A stretch of 64,000 nt of DNA from Bacillota bacterium (GTDB lineage: Bacteria; Bacillota_I; Bacilli_A; RFN20; CAG-826). The position numbers and the translations under genes are program-made. Shown piece by piece: positions 28,301 through 36,674 of this stretch. The DNA lies in the NCBI GenBank assembly GCA_030834445.1, contig JAURFC010000001.1, positions 214,544 through 278,543 of the forward strand, in the 5' to 3' direction. The notes under the pieces were generated by a model. It did no database searches. It was not told where the DNA came from and saw only the letters and a list, made by a program, of their open reading frames with translations. Numbering within the stretch: the stretch's first letter is position 1; the number at the start of each line of letters is the position of its first letter.

Positions 28301-31300
28301 TATAACTATTACCGGATTTGAAAGTGTTGAACACTTGAGATTGATACATTTTATCGAGTAATCCTTCAAATAAAGGTGGATCAATTAAATCAGAAGTAAA
28401 CGCGCCACCACCCGTCAATCCAATCGATTGGATATCCCAATAAATATCAAGAATTAACGAAATTTCAATTGCTTTTTCTTCTTTTGTCGTCGTTTCTAAG
28501 CTGAAATAGGCAGTATGGGAATCTCCCATATTTAACCCATTAATGTTAAAGGAATCGGATTCAAAAATATTGCCAAATAAATTACCAATTGCAGGACCGA
28601 TTAAAACAGAGTCATTCATCGAAAGGAGTAAAGTTTCCACTTTACCGAGTCCTTCTAATGTGTTTAATAAACCAGAAATTGAATCGCCACCAAAGGTCGC
28701 AAAATCAATGCCTGTATTCACAAAGGCAACCATCACATCCACGAAGCGTTGGATTTCACCCGTTTCCCCGTTCCAACCATCTGCTGAGCCATCCCCAAAA
28801 TTATTATCGATGGTCACTAAATCGGTTTCTAAGGCGGCTAAACGTTCTGCTTCCGTCAACGTGTCATCATAAATAAACGTATCGAGTGTGGAGGTCGTCA
28901 GTAAGAATTTATACGCTTGTTCAAACACGGTTAAATCGCCATTATCACGACTAAACCCTAATTTAAACGAATTAAATAAAGCGGCATCGTGAAGAATGCC
29001 TAAAAGATCACCAACCGTTTGAATCGTTGTTTCATTGAAGTTCGCAATATCAAAACTACCACCACCATCTAAACCCATATCTGCAATCGTATCCAAAAGA
29101 TTCGCAGTTGCTTGAATTTGTTCAGCACGTCCTTCTTGGTCGAGTTCTAAGAACACAAAAATGTTGGTTTGTGAAAGACTTAACGAACCAATATCAAAAT
29201 TAGAAGTTCCAAAAATGGAATCATAAATGTTATACAAAAGAACGCGTAAGGAAGGCGCATCGTTCAGTGCGAGTAATAAATCAGAAATCGTATCCCCACT
29301 TAAGTTCGTTCCTGAAGTTAAATCATCAATGGAAACATTTTGGAACGCTTCGATAAAACCCACAATATTTTCAATTTCGCCGCCGTCAAATTCATATTGA
29401 ACGAATCCATTGGCGTCTAAAAGTGGTAAATCCGTCAGTGGATCGACTTTAATTTCTTTAGTACCGAACCAGTTTTCCATGGTATCGACGTCATTACTGA
29501 TCGCATAGAAATCATTTGTGATGAGCGTGTAATCATCGGTGCTGTCATCATCATACGCATCAAGGTATGGATCCGGATCGACAAAATACGAACTAATATC
29601 ACTAACCCCTTTGAGTTGATTGAGCAAGAAATCAGGGAATAAATACGTCCCATCTTGTTTCATGAATATTTGTGAGGCTGCTAGTCCTTGAAGGAGTTCT
29701 TCAACCATACTCACATCGCTATTTAAGAAATCTAGATTATTGAGACCATCGGCAAAGTTCGTTAATTGTTTCACCAAGAACACAAGGTTTGAACCTTCTT
29801 CTTCCCAAGACGTTACATTTCGGAAGGAGGTGCCTAACTCACTATCTAATAAGCCTCCCGTGTCGCCAAATAACGTATCTAAAATACCACCAAACGCATT
29901 GGCAATAATCGACGAACGGTCAGCATACGCGAAAATTTTATAAAGGGGTGCGACATCCGGATCCGCTATATCTTCACTTCCACTGGCTAAATCGTTTAAT
30001 GCGTCGAAAATATCTCCGCTAATATCCAAGAGTCCTGAGTCTAACGCCGCAGTTAAGAAGTTAACAAGATGATAGTTTTCACCGCTTTGTGCTTCATTCA
30101 CTTCATCCCCCTCATCCAATAGACCATTGCCATTCACATCGGTATATACGGTCGTCCATCCATCCGATTCCCCGGAAGTTGTGACGGCATTAAAGCCACG
30201 ATCTAAATCTGCCTCTTCGATACCAAATCCTTCGACAAGGGCAAATATACCACCAATCATTTGGCGATAATTCGTGGCCTTATCAAGGGTGTTCGGATTG
30301 AGATTCAAAATGTTCGAAGCGTAAATCGAATCAAGTAAACCAACAAGGTTACGTGAAATGGTGGGAAACTGATTAATTAAATCACTTTGCACGTCAAGAA
30401 TGGGTAGTGCATACCCTAACATGTCGATAACAATGTTAAGTTCACGGGATAGGGAGTCAAATTCAAAATTCAAATCATCCGTGGTGATATTAATTAAGGT
30501 TAAAAAGTCGTTGAAAGAAGGATCAGAGAAAGTGGCTTCTAAAAAGCCTGGAATAATCGTTAAAATCATTTCCGAACGATCTAGTTTGGGAATGAGATTC
30601 GATTTTAAATCAGCGCGGAACGCTTCATCGTTGAGAATATCTAAAATATTGACCGTTGCTCCGGGTTCTAAAAGTCCTGCTAATGTATCATTGGATAATG
30701 CGGCGCCAACAATACTAAACAAACCTGCAAATTCTTGTTTGTATGCTTTGCGAACGTCGCCAAGAGTTCCATCATTAAATCCTTCCACGAGGGCAACTAA
30801 TTCAGTATCGTCATAATCGGTTCCTAACACACTCAATAGTGTTGGTAAAACCAAACTTTCAACCAAGGAGGGTAACCCACGGGCAATCAAATCAGAGTCA
30901 AGCATCGAAACACGGTTAATCGAAATCCCAGTGACAGGATCGTTATTGATGGGTAAACCGTCTTCATCAACATCCCCGAGTAAAACTTCAACGAATAAAT
31001 CAAAATTATCGACAATGACACTCGTTAATGTCGGTTCTTCCCCTTCTCGCTTAGGAGCTTCAAAAGGAGCATCGTTCACTGCGGTTGTTCCGGTTAAAGT
31101 TTCTAATAAAACGTCACTGAGGCCAACCGCGTCGTTATAAAGTTCATAGACAAGGTCATATACCAGTTTTAATTCACGACCAAATTCAATCGTTTCATAG
31201 TCTTCCCATGCTGTGGGTAAAAAGGTAGATAATCCTAATCCCCCGGCAGGACCTCCTGCTGCCACTTCTTGTTCCACCAAACCATATAACACGGCAGGTA

Positions 31301-32582
31301 TGACTTGCGACAGGAAGGGTGACTCATCAATACTTAATAATATATCGCCAATTTCTTCCGCGTTACCTTGTTCAAATAATGCGGGAAGAATGACATCTAT
31401 ACCCGCGTTATCGACGAGAATATCTTGCAAAATACCCGTACGAATAACACCTGAAAGAATATCACCGATTTGAATGAGTTCTTCATCCCAATTAATCGCG
31501 TCAAAATCAATTTTATCCGGATCGACGTATTGGGTGACTAAATCAAGGTTGAATGCGACAGCCACTGCAATCGGAATAATGCGCATCACGAGGGTTGAAC
31601 CCGTCAAGCTCAAAATAAGATTTGTCACAGCACTTTCAGTTAATAAGAGGGAGGTATCAATACTCGATAAACTTGCATCAATGGCGCCAGTTCCAATTAA
31701 GGTGGCGGCGATATCTACAATCGAATCAAGTTCATCCGATAAGGTGAGTCGATAATTTTCAATATCTTCGCCAGAAATGAAATCCATTAAAACCGTATCA
31801 ATCGTTTTTCCGTCTTCAGAAATGTACCAATCAAACAAGACCGTAGAAAAAGTCGATTGGTCATACGCATTGACATATCCCATAATTTGGTCATAAAGTT
31901 CGGAATCAATTTGATCACCGTATTGTTCATCAAAGTCTTTAAATGACGTTGAGATCGTATTGACTAATGAAGTGAATGGGGATAAAAACATCGTCAACAC
32001 TAAAACCATTTTTGTGGCCCCTGCAAGACCGCCTAAAAGTCGCATTTTCTTTTTCTTACGCCATTTGAGTGGGATTAGAAAACGGAAGGGGATGAAATAC
32101 AATAACGCGGCGAGTGTTTCTCCGAGTAAGAAAATTAGAATCGCAAGAATGATAAAGACCAAATATCGTAACAACACAAGGGTTAAGGCAATAATGAGTT
32201 CGGAAAGTTGGGGCGTAATAAAAAAACCAAAACCAAGGAGAACTTGTTCTAATAATTCATTGATGGTTTCATACGCAGTCGTCACCGGAACACTGATCGG
32301 ACCGGAGCCAAGATCTAAGTTGATGGCACTCATGCCAATCGAACCTGCTAAACCGGAAATATCAAAATCAATGGAAAAATCGACCAATTGTCGTGTAAAT
32401 AAGACGGACAATGCGATTAAAGTTCCAACAAATAAAAGACGAAAACCTTCACGCCATATGCCACGAACAAAACCAAAGATAAAGCCTAACGCCACAAACC
32501 CAATTAAGCCATACAAGGCGTAATCTAAATATTGAGCAAGTACTTCTGGTGCTAAATTAAGAAAGATAATGAGTGAATTCAT
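25335..32582 (-). CDS. Giant 2415-residue membrane-anchored protein: CvpA-like N terminus and tandem ~215-aa repeats
   Basis: Starts at ATG 32582 behind AAAGGAG. Residues 1-205 look like CvpA: TM at 22-40 and 47-63 with a GFVRGIWREGF motif between them, a long hydrophobic block at 128-168, a basic cluster KWRKKKKMR (173-181), then TM 186-203. By the positive-inside rule the remaining ~2200 residues lie outside. That part is acidic and poor in Cys, with repeated elements (LLxLND/MND, FGGDSISGLLN, LTVFEQ, LNTSTLDTFIYD, EIARIIGVLTAFKNTEIDFA). Clearest repeats run from residue 1095 to about 2000. D815-E827 is an EF-hand-like calcium loop. No C-terminal anchor. Co-transcribed with mrp and pepP. 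Function unknown; adhesion or surface shielding is a guess. Confidence 0.85.
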   Translation of the reverse strand: MNSLIIFLNLAPEVLAQYLDYALYGLIGFVALGFIFGFVRGIWREGFRLLFVGTLIALSVLFTRQLVDFSIDFDISGLAGSIGMSAINLDLGSGPISVPVTTAYETINELLEQVLLGFGFFITPQLSELIIALTLVLLRYLVFIILAILIFLLGETLAALLYFIPFRFLIPLKWRKKKKMRLLGGLAGATKMVLVLTMFLSPFTSLVNTISTSFKDFDEQYGDQIDSELYDQIMGYVNAYDQSTFSTVLFDWYISEDGKTIDTVLMDFISGEDIENYRLTLSDELDSIVDIAATLIGTGAIDASLSSIDTSLLLTESAVTNLILSLTGSTLVMRIIPIAVAVAFNLDLVTQYVDPDKIDFDAINWDEELIQIGDILSGVIRTGILQDILVDNAGIDVILPALFEQGNAEEIGDILLSIDESPFLSQVIPAVLYGLVEQEVAAGGPAGGLGLSTFLPTAWEDYETIEFGRELKLVYDLVYELYNDAVGLSDVLLETLTGTTAVNDAPFEAPKREGEEPTLTSVIVDNFDLFVEVLLGDVDEDGLPINNDPVTGISINRVSMLDSDLIARGLPSLVESLVLPTLLSVLGTDYDDTELVALVEGFNDGTLGDVRKAYKQEFAGLFSIVGAALSNDTLAGLLEPGATVNILDILNDEAFRADLKSNLIPKLDRSEMILTIIPGFLEATFSDPSFNDFLTLINITTDDLNFEFDSLSRELNIVIDMLGYALPILDVQSDLINQFPTISRNLVGLLDSIYASNILNLNPNTLDKATNYRQMIGGIFALVEGFGIEEADLDRGFNAVTTSGESDGWTTVYTDVNGNGLLDEGDEVNEAQSGENYHLVNFLTAALDSGLLDISGDIFDALNDLASGSEDIADPDVAPLYKIFAYADRSSIIANAFGGILDTLFGDTGGLLDSELGTSFRNVTSWEEEGSNLVFLVKQLTNFADGLNNLDFLNSDVSMVEELLQGLAASQIFMKQDGTYLFPDFLLNQLKGVSDISSYFVDPDPYLDAYDDDSTDDYTLITNDFYAISNDVDTMENWFGTKEIKVDPLTDLPLLDANGFVQYEFDGGEIENIVGFIEAFQNVSIDDLTSGTNLSGDTISDLLLALNDAPSLRVLLYNIYDSIFGTSNFDIGSLSLSQTNIFVFLELDQEGRAEQIQATANLLDTIADMGLDGGGSFDIANFNETTIQTVGDLLGILHDAALFNSFKLGFSRDNGDLTVFEQAYKFLLTTSTLDTFIYDDTLTEAERLAALETDLVTIDNNFGDGSADGWNGETGEIQRFVDVMVAFVNTGIDFATFGGDSISGLLNTLEGLGKVETLLLSMNDSVLIGPAIGNLFGNIFESDSFNINGLNMGDSHTAYFSLETTTKEEKAIEISLILDIYWDIQSIGLTGGGAFTSDLIDPPLFEGLLDKMYQSQVFNTFKSGNSYTDGDLTVFEQTVRMILNTSTLDTFIYDEPDNNARLGLLQTDIAALTNSFGDPETASDWRGESGEIARIIGVLTAFKNTEIDFATFGGDSISGLLNTEPGLLKVENLLLAMNDSTLVSPSIGNLFGNIFESDSFNINGLNMADANTGYFAAEPNKEARGTEISQLLDVYWDIQSIGLTGGGAFTSDLIDPPLFEGLLTKMHASYVFNTFKTGNSYANSNLTIFEQTYRMILNTSTMDTFIYDLSDQPTRLTLLQEDISQLTNLFAGSETPDDWTTATTGEIARIIAVLQAFKDTEIDFASFSGAGSSDTLANLIDTEAGMAKIENLLLSMNQSSVLYPAIPHLFSNMLEGGDFSSVGVDFTKANFAYRGLRNDPNDPQVGDVYLPYQDTEISSILSIFSDVKVVGNRNYGSIKDLTDEAIDDMANLVLSLYGSQVFHQTGASTGVEDDATIFEQMMIKMFKDTGMADLAYDGNDLDDLTLGSAENKAEYLVVNFSTLFPANNETHLTDSWTDYDQVGEVSAFFRIFKELKAALPNLESASSIDASSLSPASINAILSVLNYSSLTSDAAKKLVKDAFDTISFSTYTEGNETYELSPVEFLQKDLSSMDYSLIPGTIIQEGLIYGLLNGFYDNDAGAYINVGAGFNISTYLNDGNSLYPLLNLLSQSLIFGNNAGTIDDPNALVSGTANVTTPGSIKTRSLTFFNLLNTASVGKYFDYLTTQESDKEFKVERVEEIFSGDFDVNYEATRLDSFIGILSQFTSIGDASTLDQYSSEMRQLIELTYTATGNAITDRAFMVSELSAGFFTDIFDSEYALVQDTNAPYFGDDANLAKRINFYDQANDGDENDFANLNPTEADGLEGALLFLGAIKAVATSGGNPSATDVTNMLNALTQMGSKVLANVSTAGPYPNYVVGDYASWTSSATSVIAKLFYGARVVTNAGFTNLSNSMLAITSNPFAGFTETSLSLEPYSTHFVFEIEGEKIQYVFSD
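26663..29300 (-). repeat. Tandem coding repeats (units A-D, start of E) in the giant protein
   Basis: Aligned at the GGDSISGLLN-type motif, units start at 29300 (residue 1095, SGDTIS), 28691 (1298), 28046 (1513), 27389 (1732) and about 26663 (1974), i.e. unit lengths 203, 215, 219 and 242 codons. The second and third are the closest: 27742-27800 and 28384-28442 differ at one of 59 bases and lie exactly 642 bp apart. Units A and D, and E onwards, are more diverged. Confidence 0.8.
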
Positions 32583-32613
32583 AAGGCTCCTTTACACGGA
32601 TTAATACCTTCTT

Positions 32614-32619
32614 ATTATA
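32614..32619 (-). promoter_or_regulatory. -10 of the giant-protein operon
   Basis: Minus-strand TATAAT about 31 nt before the ATG in the divergent 93-bp gap. The -35 candidate (TTTATG at 17 bp) is weak. Confidence 0.55.
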
Positions 32620-32675
32620 TGCTAATGCTGTGTTATCATAAACCTAAACTGAATGAATTAACTTTCTTTACAATC

Positions 32676-33422
32676 ATGAACCCAATTGAATATCCTATTT
32701 CACATCAAAAAAGCCTTCTGCTCTTTTTATCAGGTTGGTTAGGTTTAACATTACTTTCCTTTGTTTTTTTCTTTCTTTTTTGGGCTTTTGGAATGGTCCT
32801 TGTTGGCCAAGAACAAATCTCATTTTTTTTGCAAACGAATGCATTTTTAAGCACCGTTAATTTTTTGGTGTATCTCACTTTATTTATCTTCGCGCTTGTG
32901 ACAACTTATCGAGGTTGGATTATCTGGTTACGTGAAATCATTACTTATACTCGTTGGGTTAAAGGCATCGGCTATGGTTTTTTAGTCATTATTACCGGGG
33001 CGTTGCTCGGGATACTTTATGACGTATTAGGGATCCAAACTACGGATAATGTCAATCAAGAAACCATCAATACGCTTGTCTTAGAATTACCGATTTTGAG
33101 TTTTATCACTTTTACCTTACTAGGACCGATTGTGGAAGAATTTACGTATCGTATTGGGTTGTTTACCTATGTTGCCAAGCGTCAGCGTTGGCTTGCTTAT
33201 CTTGTTACATTAACACTTTTTGGATTCATTCACTTTAATTTTTTATCCCCGGATTTATTGAATGAATTAATTAATCTTCCTTTTTACTTAATCGCAGGAT
33301 TTTTATTTTGCTACATTTATGAAAAAGAAGGGTTTTGGGTCGTAACACTGGCGCATATTACCAATAATCTTATTTCGATATTATCCATTCTTTGGCTTGC
33401 TAGTGGAGGGCCTTCTTCATGA
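32676..33422 (+). CDS. CPBP/CAAX-type intramembrane metalloprotease family protein
   Basis: 248 aa from ATG 32676, with six to eight hydrophobic segments. The three CPBP (Abi) motifs are present: EEFTYR near residue 154, FIHFN near 186 and HITNN near 228, holding the Glu and His residues proposed for catalysis. Bacterial members act in bacteriocin immunity or processing of peptides, but roles vary. The start is uncertain: no Shine-Dalgarno precedes 32676, 32625 or 32619; an extended -10 (TGT TATCAT, 32631-32639) would support 32676. The stop overlaps the traX-like start (ATGA). Confidence 0.82.
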   Translation: MNPIEYPISHQKSLLLFLSGWLGLTLLSFVFFFLFWAFGMVLVGQEQISFFLQTNAFLSTVNFLVYLTLFIFALVTTYRGWIIWLREIITYTRWVKGIGYGFLVIITGALLGILYDVLGIQTTDNVNQETINTLVLELPILSFITFTLLGPIVEEFTYRIGLFTYVAKRQRWLAYLVTLTLFGFIHFNFLSPDLLNELINLPFYLIAGFLFCYIYEKEGFWVVTLAHITNNLISILSILWLASGGPSS

Positions 33423-34270
33423 ATCAAAAACTCGATGCCTATCATTTAAAATGGATTGCCCTCATTACGATGTTTATTGATCACACGGGAGTCATTATTT
33501 TACTACCTTTATTAGGTTCAAATAGCATTGTGTATGTTATATCACGGTTAATCGGACGTCTTGCTTTCCCCTTGTTTGCGTTTATGCTCGTGGAGGCGAT
33601 GACGTATAGCCGTAATAAAGAAAAGTATGTATTACGGTTGGCTTTCATGGCGTTACTCATCGGCATCGGTATGACCGGTTTATTATGGGTCAATGTTAAT
33701 GTGTTTGCAGGAAATATCTTTGTCGATCTTACCTTAGCCGCCGTCACGATTTACATGCTCAATCATCGGAAAATATGGGTCCGATTATTTGCTTTTATTC
33801 CCCTTGTCTACATCGCCGTATTACAACAAAACAACCTTACATTATCTCAGCAACTCTTTTTCTTTAATGCCATTCGTGCCGATTATGGGATTTATGGTTA
33901 TACATTAATTCTATCGCTTTATCTCGCTAAAAAGATTAACCTTCATTATGAAAGAAAGCGCCTTTTAGTGGAAGCTTCTAGTGGCTATGAAACGATGGTT
34001 ATACAGCAACAAAGTAATTTATATTCCGGATTAGCACTAATTGCGATCAATACGTTTTGGTATGTCTTATTTTTACTTCAGCCAACCCAACCTCAACTTC
34101 AGTTTATGGGTGCGCAATCATACGCAATATTAACGATGTTTTTCCTGTTTTCCTATACCGGTAAAAAAGGAAAATCACCCCGTTATTTCCAACTGTTTAC
34201 GTACCTTTATTACCCCCTACATTTTGTTGTGATATATTTAATTTACGAAATCATTATCGTGATTTTATAA
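33419..34270 (+). CDS. TraX-family integral membrane protein
   Basis: 283 aa, about eight transmembrane segments. The N terminus DAYHLKWIALITMFIDHTGV followed by RLAFPLFAFMLVEAM is characteristic of the TraX family, related to membrane acyltransferases; F-plasmid TraX acetylates pilin. Chromosomal copies such as this are common and not linked to conjugation, and no other transfer gene is nearby. Coupled to the CPBP gene by an ATGA overlap and followed by a thioredoxin gene after nine bases. Confidence 0.85.
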   Translation: MNQKLDAYHLKWIALITMFIDHTGVIILLPLLGSNSIVYVISRLIGRLAFPLFAFMLVEAMTYSRNKEKYVLRLAFMALLIGIGMTGLLWVNVNVFAGNIFVDLTLAAVTIYMLNHRKIWVRLFAFIPLVYIAVLQQNNLTLSQQLFFFNAIRADYGIYGYTLILSLYLAKKINLHYERKRLLVEASSGYETMVIQQQSNLYSGLALIAINTFWYVLFLLQPTQPQLQFMGAQSYAILTMFFLFSYTGKKGKSPRYFQLFTYLYYPLHFVVIYLIYEIIIVIL

Positions 34271-34279
34271 GGAGATTGT

Positions 34280-34576
34280 ATGCTCATTCAATGGTCGGGA
34301 AAAGAAGCGTTAGAAACGTTTCTTCAACAAGGAAAAGTCATCGTTGATTTTTATGCCGACTGGTGTGGTCCTTGCAAAATTCAAGGTCCTGTACTGCAAT
34401 CGTTTGCTACCTCGCATCCTGAGATTACCATCGTAAAAATAAATGTGGATCAGTTTTCTGACCTTGCAGAAAAATATGGTGTCCTTTCCATTCCTACCCT
34501 CTTTGTCTTTCAAGGGGGTCAACAAATCTATAAGAAACCTGGATTTCATGCATTACCTCAATTAGAAGCGTTATAA
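34280..34576 (+). CDS. trxA: Thioredoxin
   Basis: 98 aa, slightly short. Active site DWCGPC (W28, C29, C32), conserved DFYA strand before it and the cis-Pro in SIPTLFVF. No signal peptide, so cytosolic. AAGGAG precedes the start. Genes for two further thiol-active proteins lie in the window: Spx (55123) and a membrane-anchored CxxC protein (48277). Confidence 0.93.
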   Translation: MLIQWSGKEALETFLQQGKVIVDFYADWCGPCKIQGPVLQSFATSHPEITIVKINVDQFSDLAEKYGVLSIPTLFVFQGGQQIYKKPGFHALPQLEAL

Positions 34577-34591
34577 ACATCACCTTCTCTT

Positions 34592-34621
34592 TTGCGAATA
34601 ATTAAAATATGCTATGATAAT
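34592..34621 (+). promoter_or_regulatory. tRNA-Gly promoter
   Basis: TTGCGA (34592-34597), 18-bp spacer, GATAAT (34616-34621), which overlaps an alternative extended -10 TGC TATGAT (34610-34618). The start of transcription would be about 10 nt before the tRNA. Confidence 0.5.
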
Positions 34622-34637
34622 TTTCGCCGATATTTAT

Positions 34638-34711
34638 GCAGGTGTAGTTCAGTGGTAGAACATCAGCCTTCCAAGCTGATTACGCGGGTTCGATTCCCGT
34701 CACCTGCTCCA
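34638..34711 (+). tRNA. tRNA-Gly (anticodon TCC)
   Basis: 74 nt with encoded CCA. Acceptor GCAGGTG pairs with CACCTGC; anticodon stem TCAGC/GCTGA closes the loop CTTCCAA, giving TCC, which reads GGA and by wobble other GGN codons. The T arm holds GGTTCGATTCC. Confidence 0.97.
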
Positions 34712-34716
34712 ATCTA

Positions 34717-34741
34717 ACAAGATAAAATCTTGTTTTTTTTT
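34717..34741 (+). terminator. Intrinsic terminator after tRNA-Gly
   Basis: ACAAGAT/ATCTTGT stem with a 3-nt A loop followed by nine Ts. The stem is AT-rich, so it may be leaky. Confidence 0.6.
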
Positions 34742-34755
34742 ACCGATTTTTTGAT

Positions 34756-34761
34756 TACAAT
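34756..34761 (+). promoter_or_regulatory. rdgB -10 element
   Basis: TACAAT nine bases before the ATG; no Shine-Dalgarno in between. The predicted leader is about 3 nt. A TTGTTT at 34730-34735 (20-bp spacer) is the only -35 candidate. Confidence 0.5.
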
Positions 34762-34770
34762 AACCTTAAG

Positions 34771-35391
34771 ATGAACTATGAAATAGTGATTGCCACAAAC
34801 AATCAAGATAAGATAGAAGAGATTAAAGCTTACTTCACCGATTACACCGTCGATTTTTTGACGCTGAAAGACATTAAATTACGCTTAGCAGTCAATGAAA
34901 CCGGGAAAACATTTCTCGAGAATGCATTAATCAAAACCAAAGCGGTAGCTAAGAGTGTCAACAAGACGATTATCGCGGACGATTCGGGTTTACAAGTGGA
35001 TGCCTTAAATGGTTTTCCTGGTGTTTTTTCAGCCCGTTGGAACGATCACTTGTCAGCCGATGAAAAAAACCGAGAACTTTTAAAAATGATGGAACCTCAT
35101 AAACTTCGCAAAGCTCAATACACATGCGCCCTTGTCATTCATTATCCCCATCAAGAAATTCGTTTTTTCGTTGGGACAACCACGGGTAAAATCACCAAGG
35201 AACCGGTGAACGGGCCGTATGGCTTTGGTTATGATCCCATTTTTTTAAGTGATGCAGTTCATCAAACGTTTTCTCAAGTTCCGATGGAAGAAAAAAACAA
35301 AATTTCACATCGTGGTCGTGCCTTAGAAAAATTAAAACTCGCGTTACTTGAAAAAAAACTCATTACGAAAGTACGTAAAAGGAATCATTAA
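34771..35391 (+). CDS. rdgB: XTP/dITP pyrophosphatase (HAM1/RdgB)
   Basis: 206 aa. Removes ITP, XTP and dITP from the nucleotide pool. Conserved motifs are ATNNQDKIEEIK (nucleotide binding), ADDSGLQVDALNGFPGVFSARW (metal and catalytic Asp) and YGFGYDPIF, with SHRGRALEKL near the end. Its stop TAA overlaps the ATG of the next gene by one base. Confidence 0.95.
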   Translation: MNYEIVIATNNQDKIEEIKAYFTDYTVDFLTLKDIKLRLAVNETGKTFLENALIKTKAVAKSVNKTIIADDSGLQVDALNGFPGVFSARWNDHLSADEKNRELLKMMEPHKLRKAQYTCALVIHYPHQEIRFFVGTTTGKITKEPVNGPYGFGYDPIFLSDAVHQTFSQVPMEEKNKISHRGRALEKLKLALLEKKLITKVRKRNH

Positions 35392-36674
35392 TGGCGACAA
35401 CAACCTGGTTTAAAATCGATAACGCGGGGAAACTTTTTCCCGCGGTCACCAACAGTCGTCGTGCCTCCTACTTTCGTTTAGCAGTTACAATCAATGAAAC
35501 CGTCGATCCCTTCGTTTTACAAAAAGCAGCAGAGTTAACGCTCAAGCGATTTCCCAACTTTAATACCCGCCTCAAAAAAGGGCTGTTTTGGTATTATCTT
35601 GAAACCCAACAACGACCGTTTAAAGTCAAACCCGAACCGAATTTTTTTGGTTCCATTTCCGAACCCAATAATCCCCACATTCACTTAATTGAAATTTATT
35701 ATCATCGCCAACGTATCGCGATTGAAATTTTTCACTCCATAACCGATGGAAGGGGTGGGATGGAATTTCTAAAAACATTAACGCTCGCTTACCTTCGCTT
35801 AAAGCATTACCCCGTATCATCGGAGGGGATCATCTTTGATGCCGATGATATCACTACCGATAATGAACTTGAAGATAGTTTTCAAGCGAAAATCAAGCCG
35901 GGTCGATCCGAATGGTTACCAACCAAAAAAGCGTATCATCTCAAAGGTGATTACTTTAATCACCACGGTCATTATTTGACCCATCTTGAAATGTCCGTAG
36001 AAACATTAAAAACCGTCGCAAAAACATATCAACTTTCGATTACAGGACTCCTCGCCTCGGTTATCATGTATCAACTTCTTATTCAACAAAATCAAGAAAA
36101 CCCTAAGGTAAGAAAGCCCATCATTCTATCTATTCCAGTCGATATGCGGAAATATCTTCCTTCCACCACGATGAAAAATTTTGTGATGACGATTAATATT
36201 GGAAAAGTCTTTCCGATGCAAACCACCTTTGAAGAAATTGTCCAAGAAGTCCGTCAACAACTTAAAGAGGGACAATCGATTGAAAAACTTGCCCCACAAA
36301 TTCGTGCGAACATGCTTGCGGAAAGAATGTTACTCCTTCGCTTTGTCCCGTTATTTGTTAAGCGCATGATTATTCGTTCCGTGTTCAATCGGGTCGGTGA
36401 GCCTGCTTTGTCCTTAACGATGTCAAACCTTGGGCCAGTGACCATGCCTGAAAGTACAAAAAATTACTTAGAATCCTTTGAATTTATGATTTGCTCAACC
36501 AAAGTAATGCCCATTAATTTAGGGATTGTATCTTTTGGCGATCGTTTGGTGATGTCGTTTTCTCGAATCATTACCGACCGCCACTTCATTCAAGCCATTG
36601 TCCAACAACTGACGTCAACCTTTCAAATCCCGATTCGTGTCTATGGAAATCGTTGGGAGGAAGCCAATGAGTAA
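35391..36674 (+). CDS. Condensation-fold acyltransferase-like protein
   Basis: 427 aa. The HxxxDG motif of chloramphenicol acetyltransferase/condensation-domain enzymes is present as FHSITDGRGG near residue 116, and the family floor-loop region as LTMSNLGPVTMP. Related proteins are annotated as alcohol acetyltransferases or condensation-like proteins; the acyl donor and acceptor are unknown here. The strict second His of HHxxxDG is replaced (FHSITDG), as in stand-alone members. It overlaps the DUF6320-like gene by 8 bp, a pairing seen in other Bacillota, suggesting joint modification of a lipid or exported product (inference). Confidence 0.75.
   Translation: MATTTWFKIDNAGKLFPAVTNSRRASYFRLAVTINETVDPFVLQKAAELTLKRFPNFNTRLKKGLFWYYLETQQRPFKVKPEPNFFGSISEPNNPHIHLIEIYYHRQRIAIEIFHSITDGRGGMEFLKTLTLAYLRLKHYPVSSEGIIFDADDITTDNELEDSFQAKIKPGRSEWLPTKKAYHLKGDYFNHHGHYLTHLEMSVETLKTVAKTYQLSITGLLASVIMYQLLIQQNQENPKVRKPIILSIPVDMRKYLPSTTMKNFVMTINIGKVFPMQTTFEEIVQEVRQQLKEGQSIEKLAPQIRANMLAERMLLLRFVPLFVKRMIIRSVFNRVGEPALSLTMSNLGPVTMPESTKNYLESFEFMICSTKVMPINLGIVSFGDRLVMSFSRIITDRHFIQAIVQQLTSTFQIPIRVYGNRWEEANE

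Noticed and set aside
27868-28872. Plus-strand open frames of 84-109 codons opposite the repeats of the giant gene (also 30400-30816, 31474-31755 and 31960-32523)
   Set aside because: They mirror the repeat structure and Ser/Pro-rich reverse frames of the coding strand, have no ribosome sites or promoters, and resemble no protein family. They are shadows of the minus-strand gene.
26663-29300. Evenly spaced repeats considered as a CRISPR array or satellite
   Set aside because: Repeats are ~640 bp, in-frame and diverged at protein level. A CRISPR array would have 25-40-bp repeats with unique spacers.
32619-32675. Upstream start for the CPBP protein (32619 or 32625)
   Set aside because: No ribosome site and no family similarity in the extra residues. 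A -10-like TATTAT six bases before 32625 keeps this alternative open, so the chosen start is only tentative.
33419-34270. TraX-like gene as a sign of a conjugative element
   Set aside because: No relaxase, type IV secretion, integrase or direct repeats nearby, and it is translationally coupled to a CPBP gene. Chromosomal TraX homologues are common.
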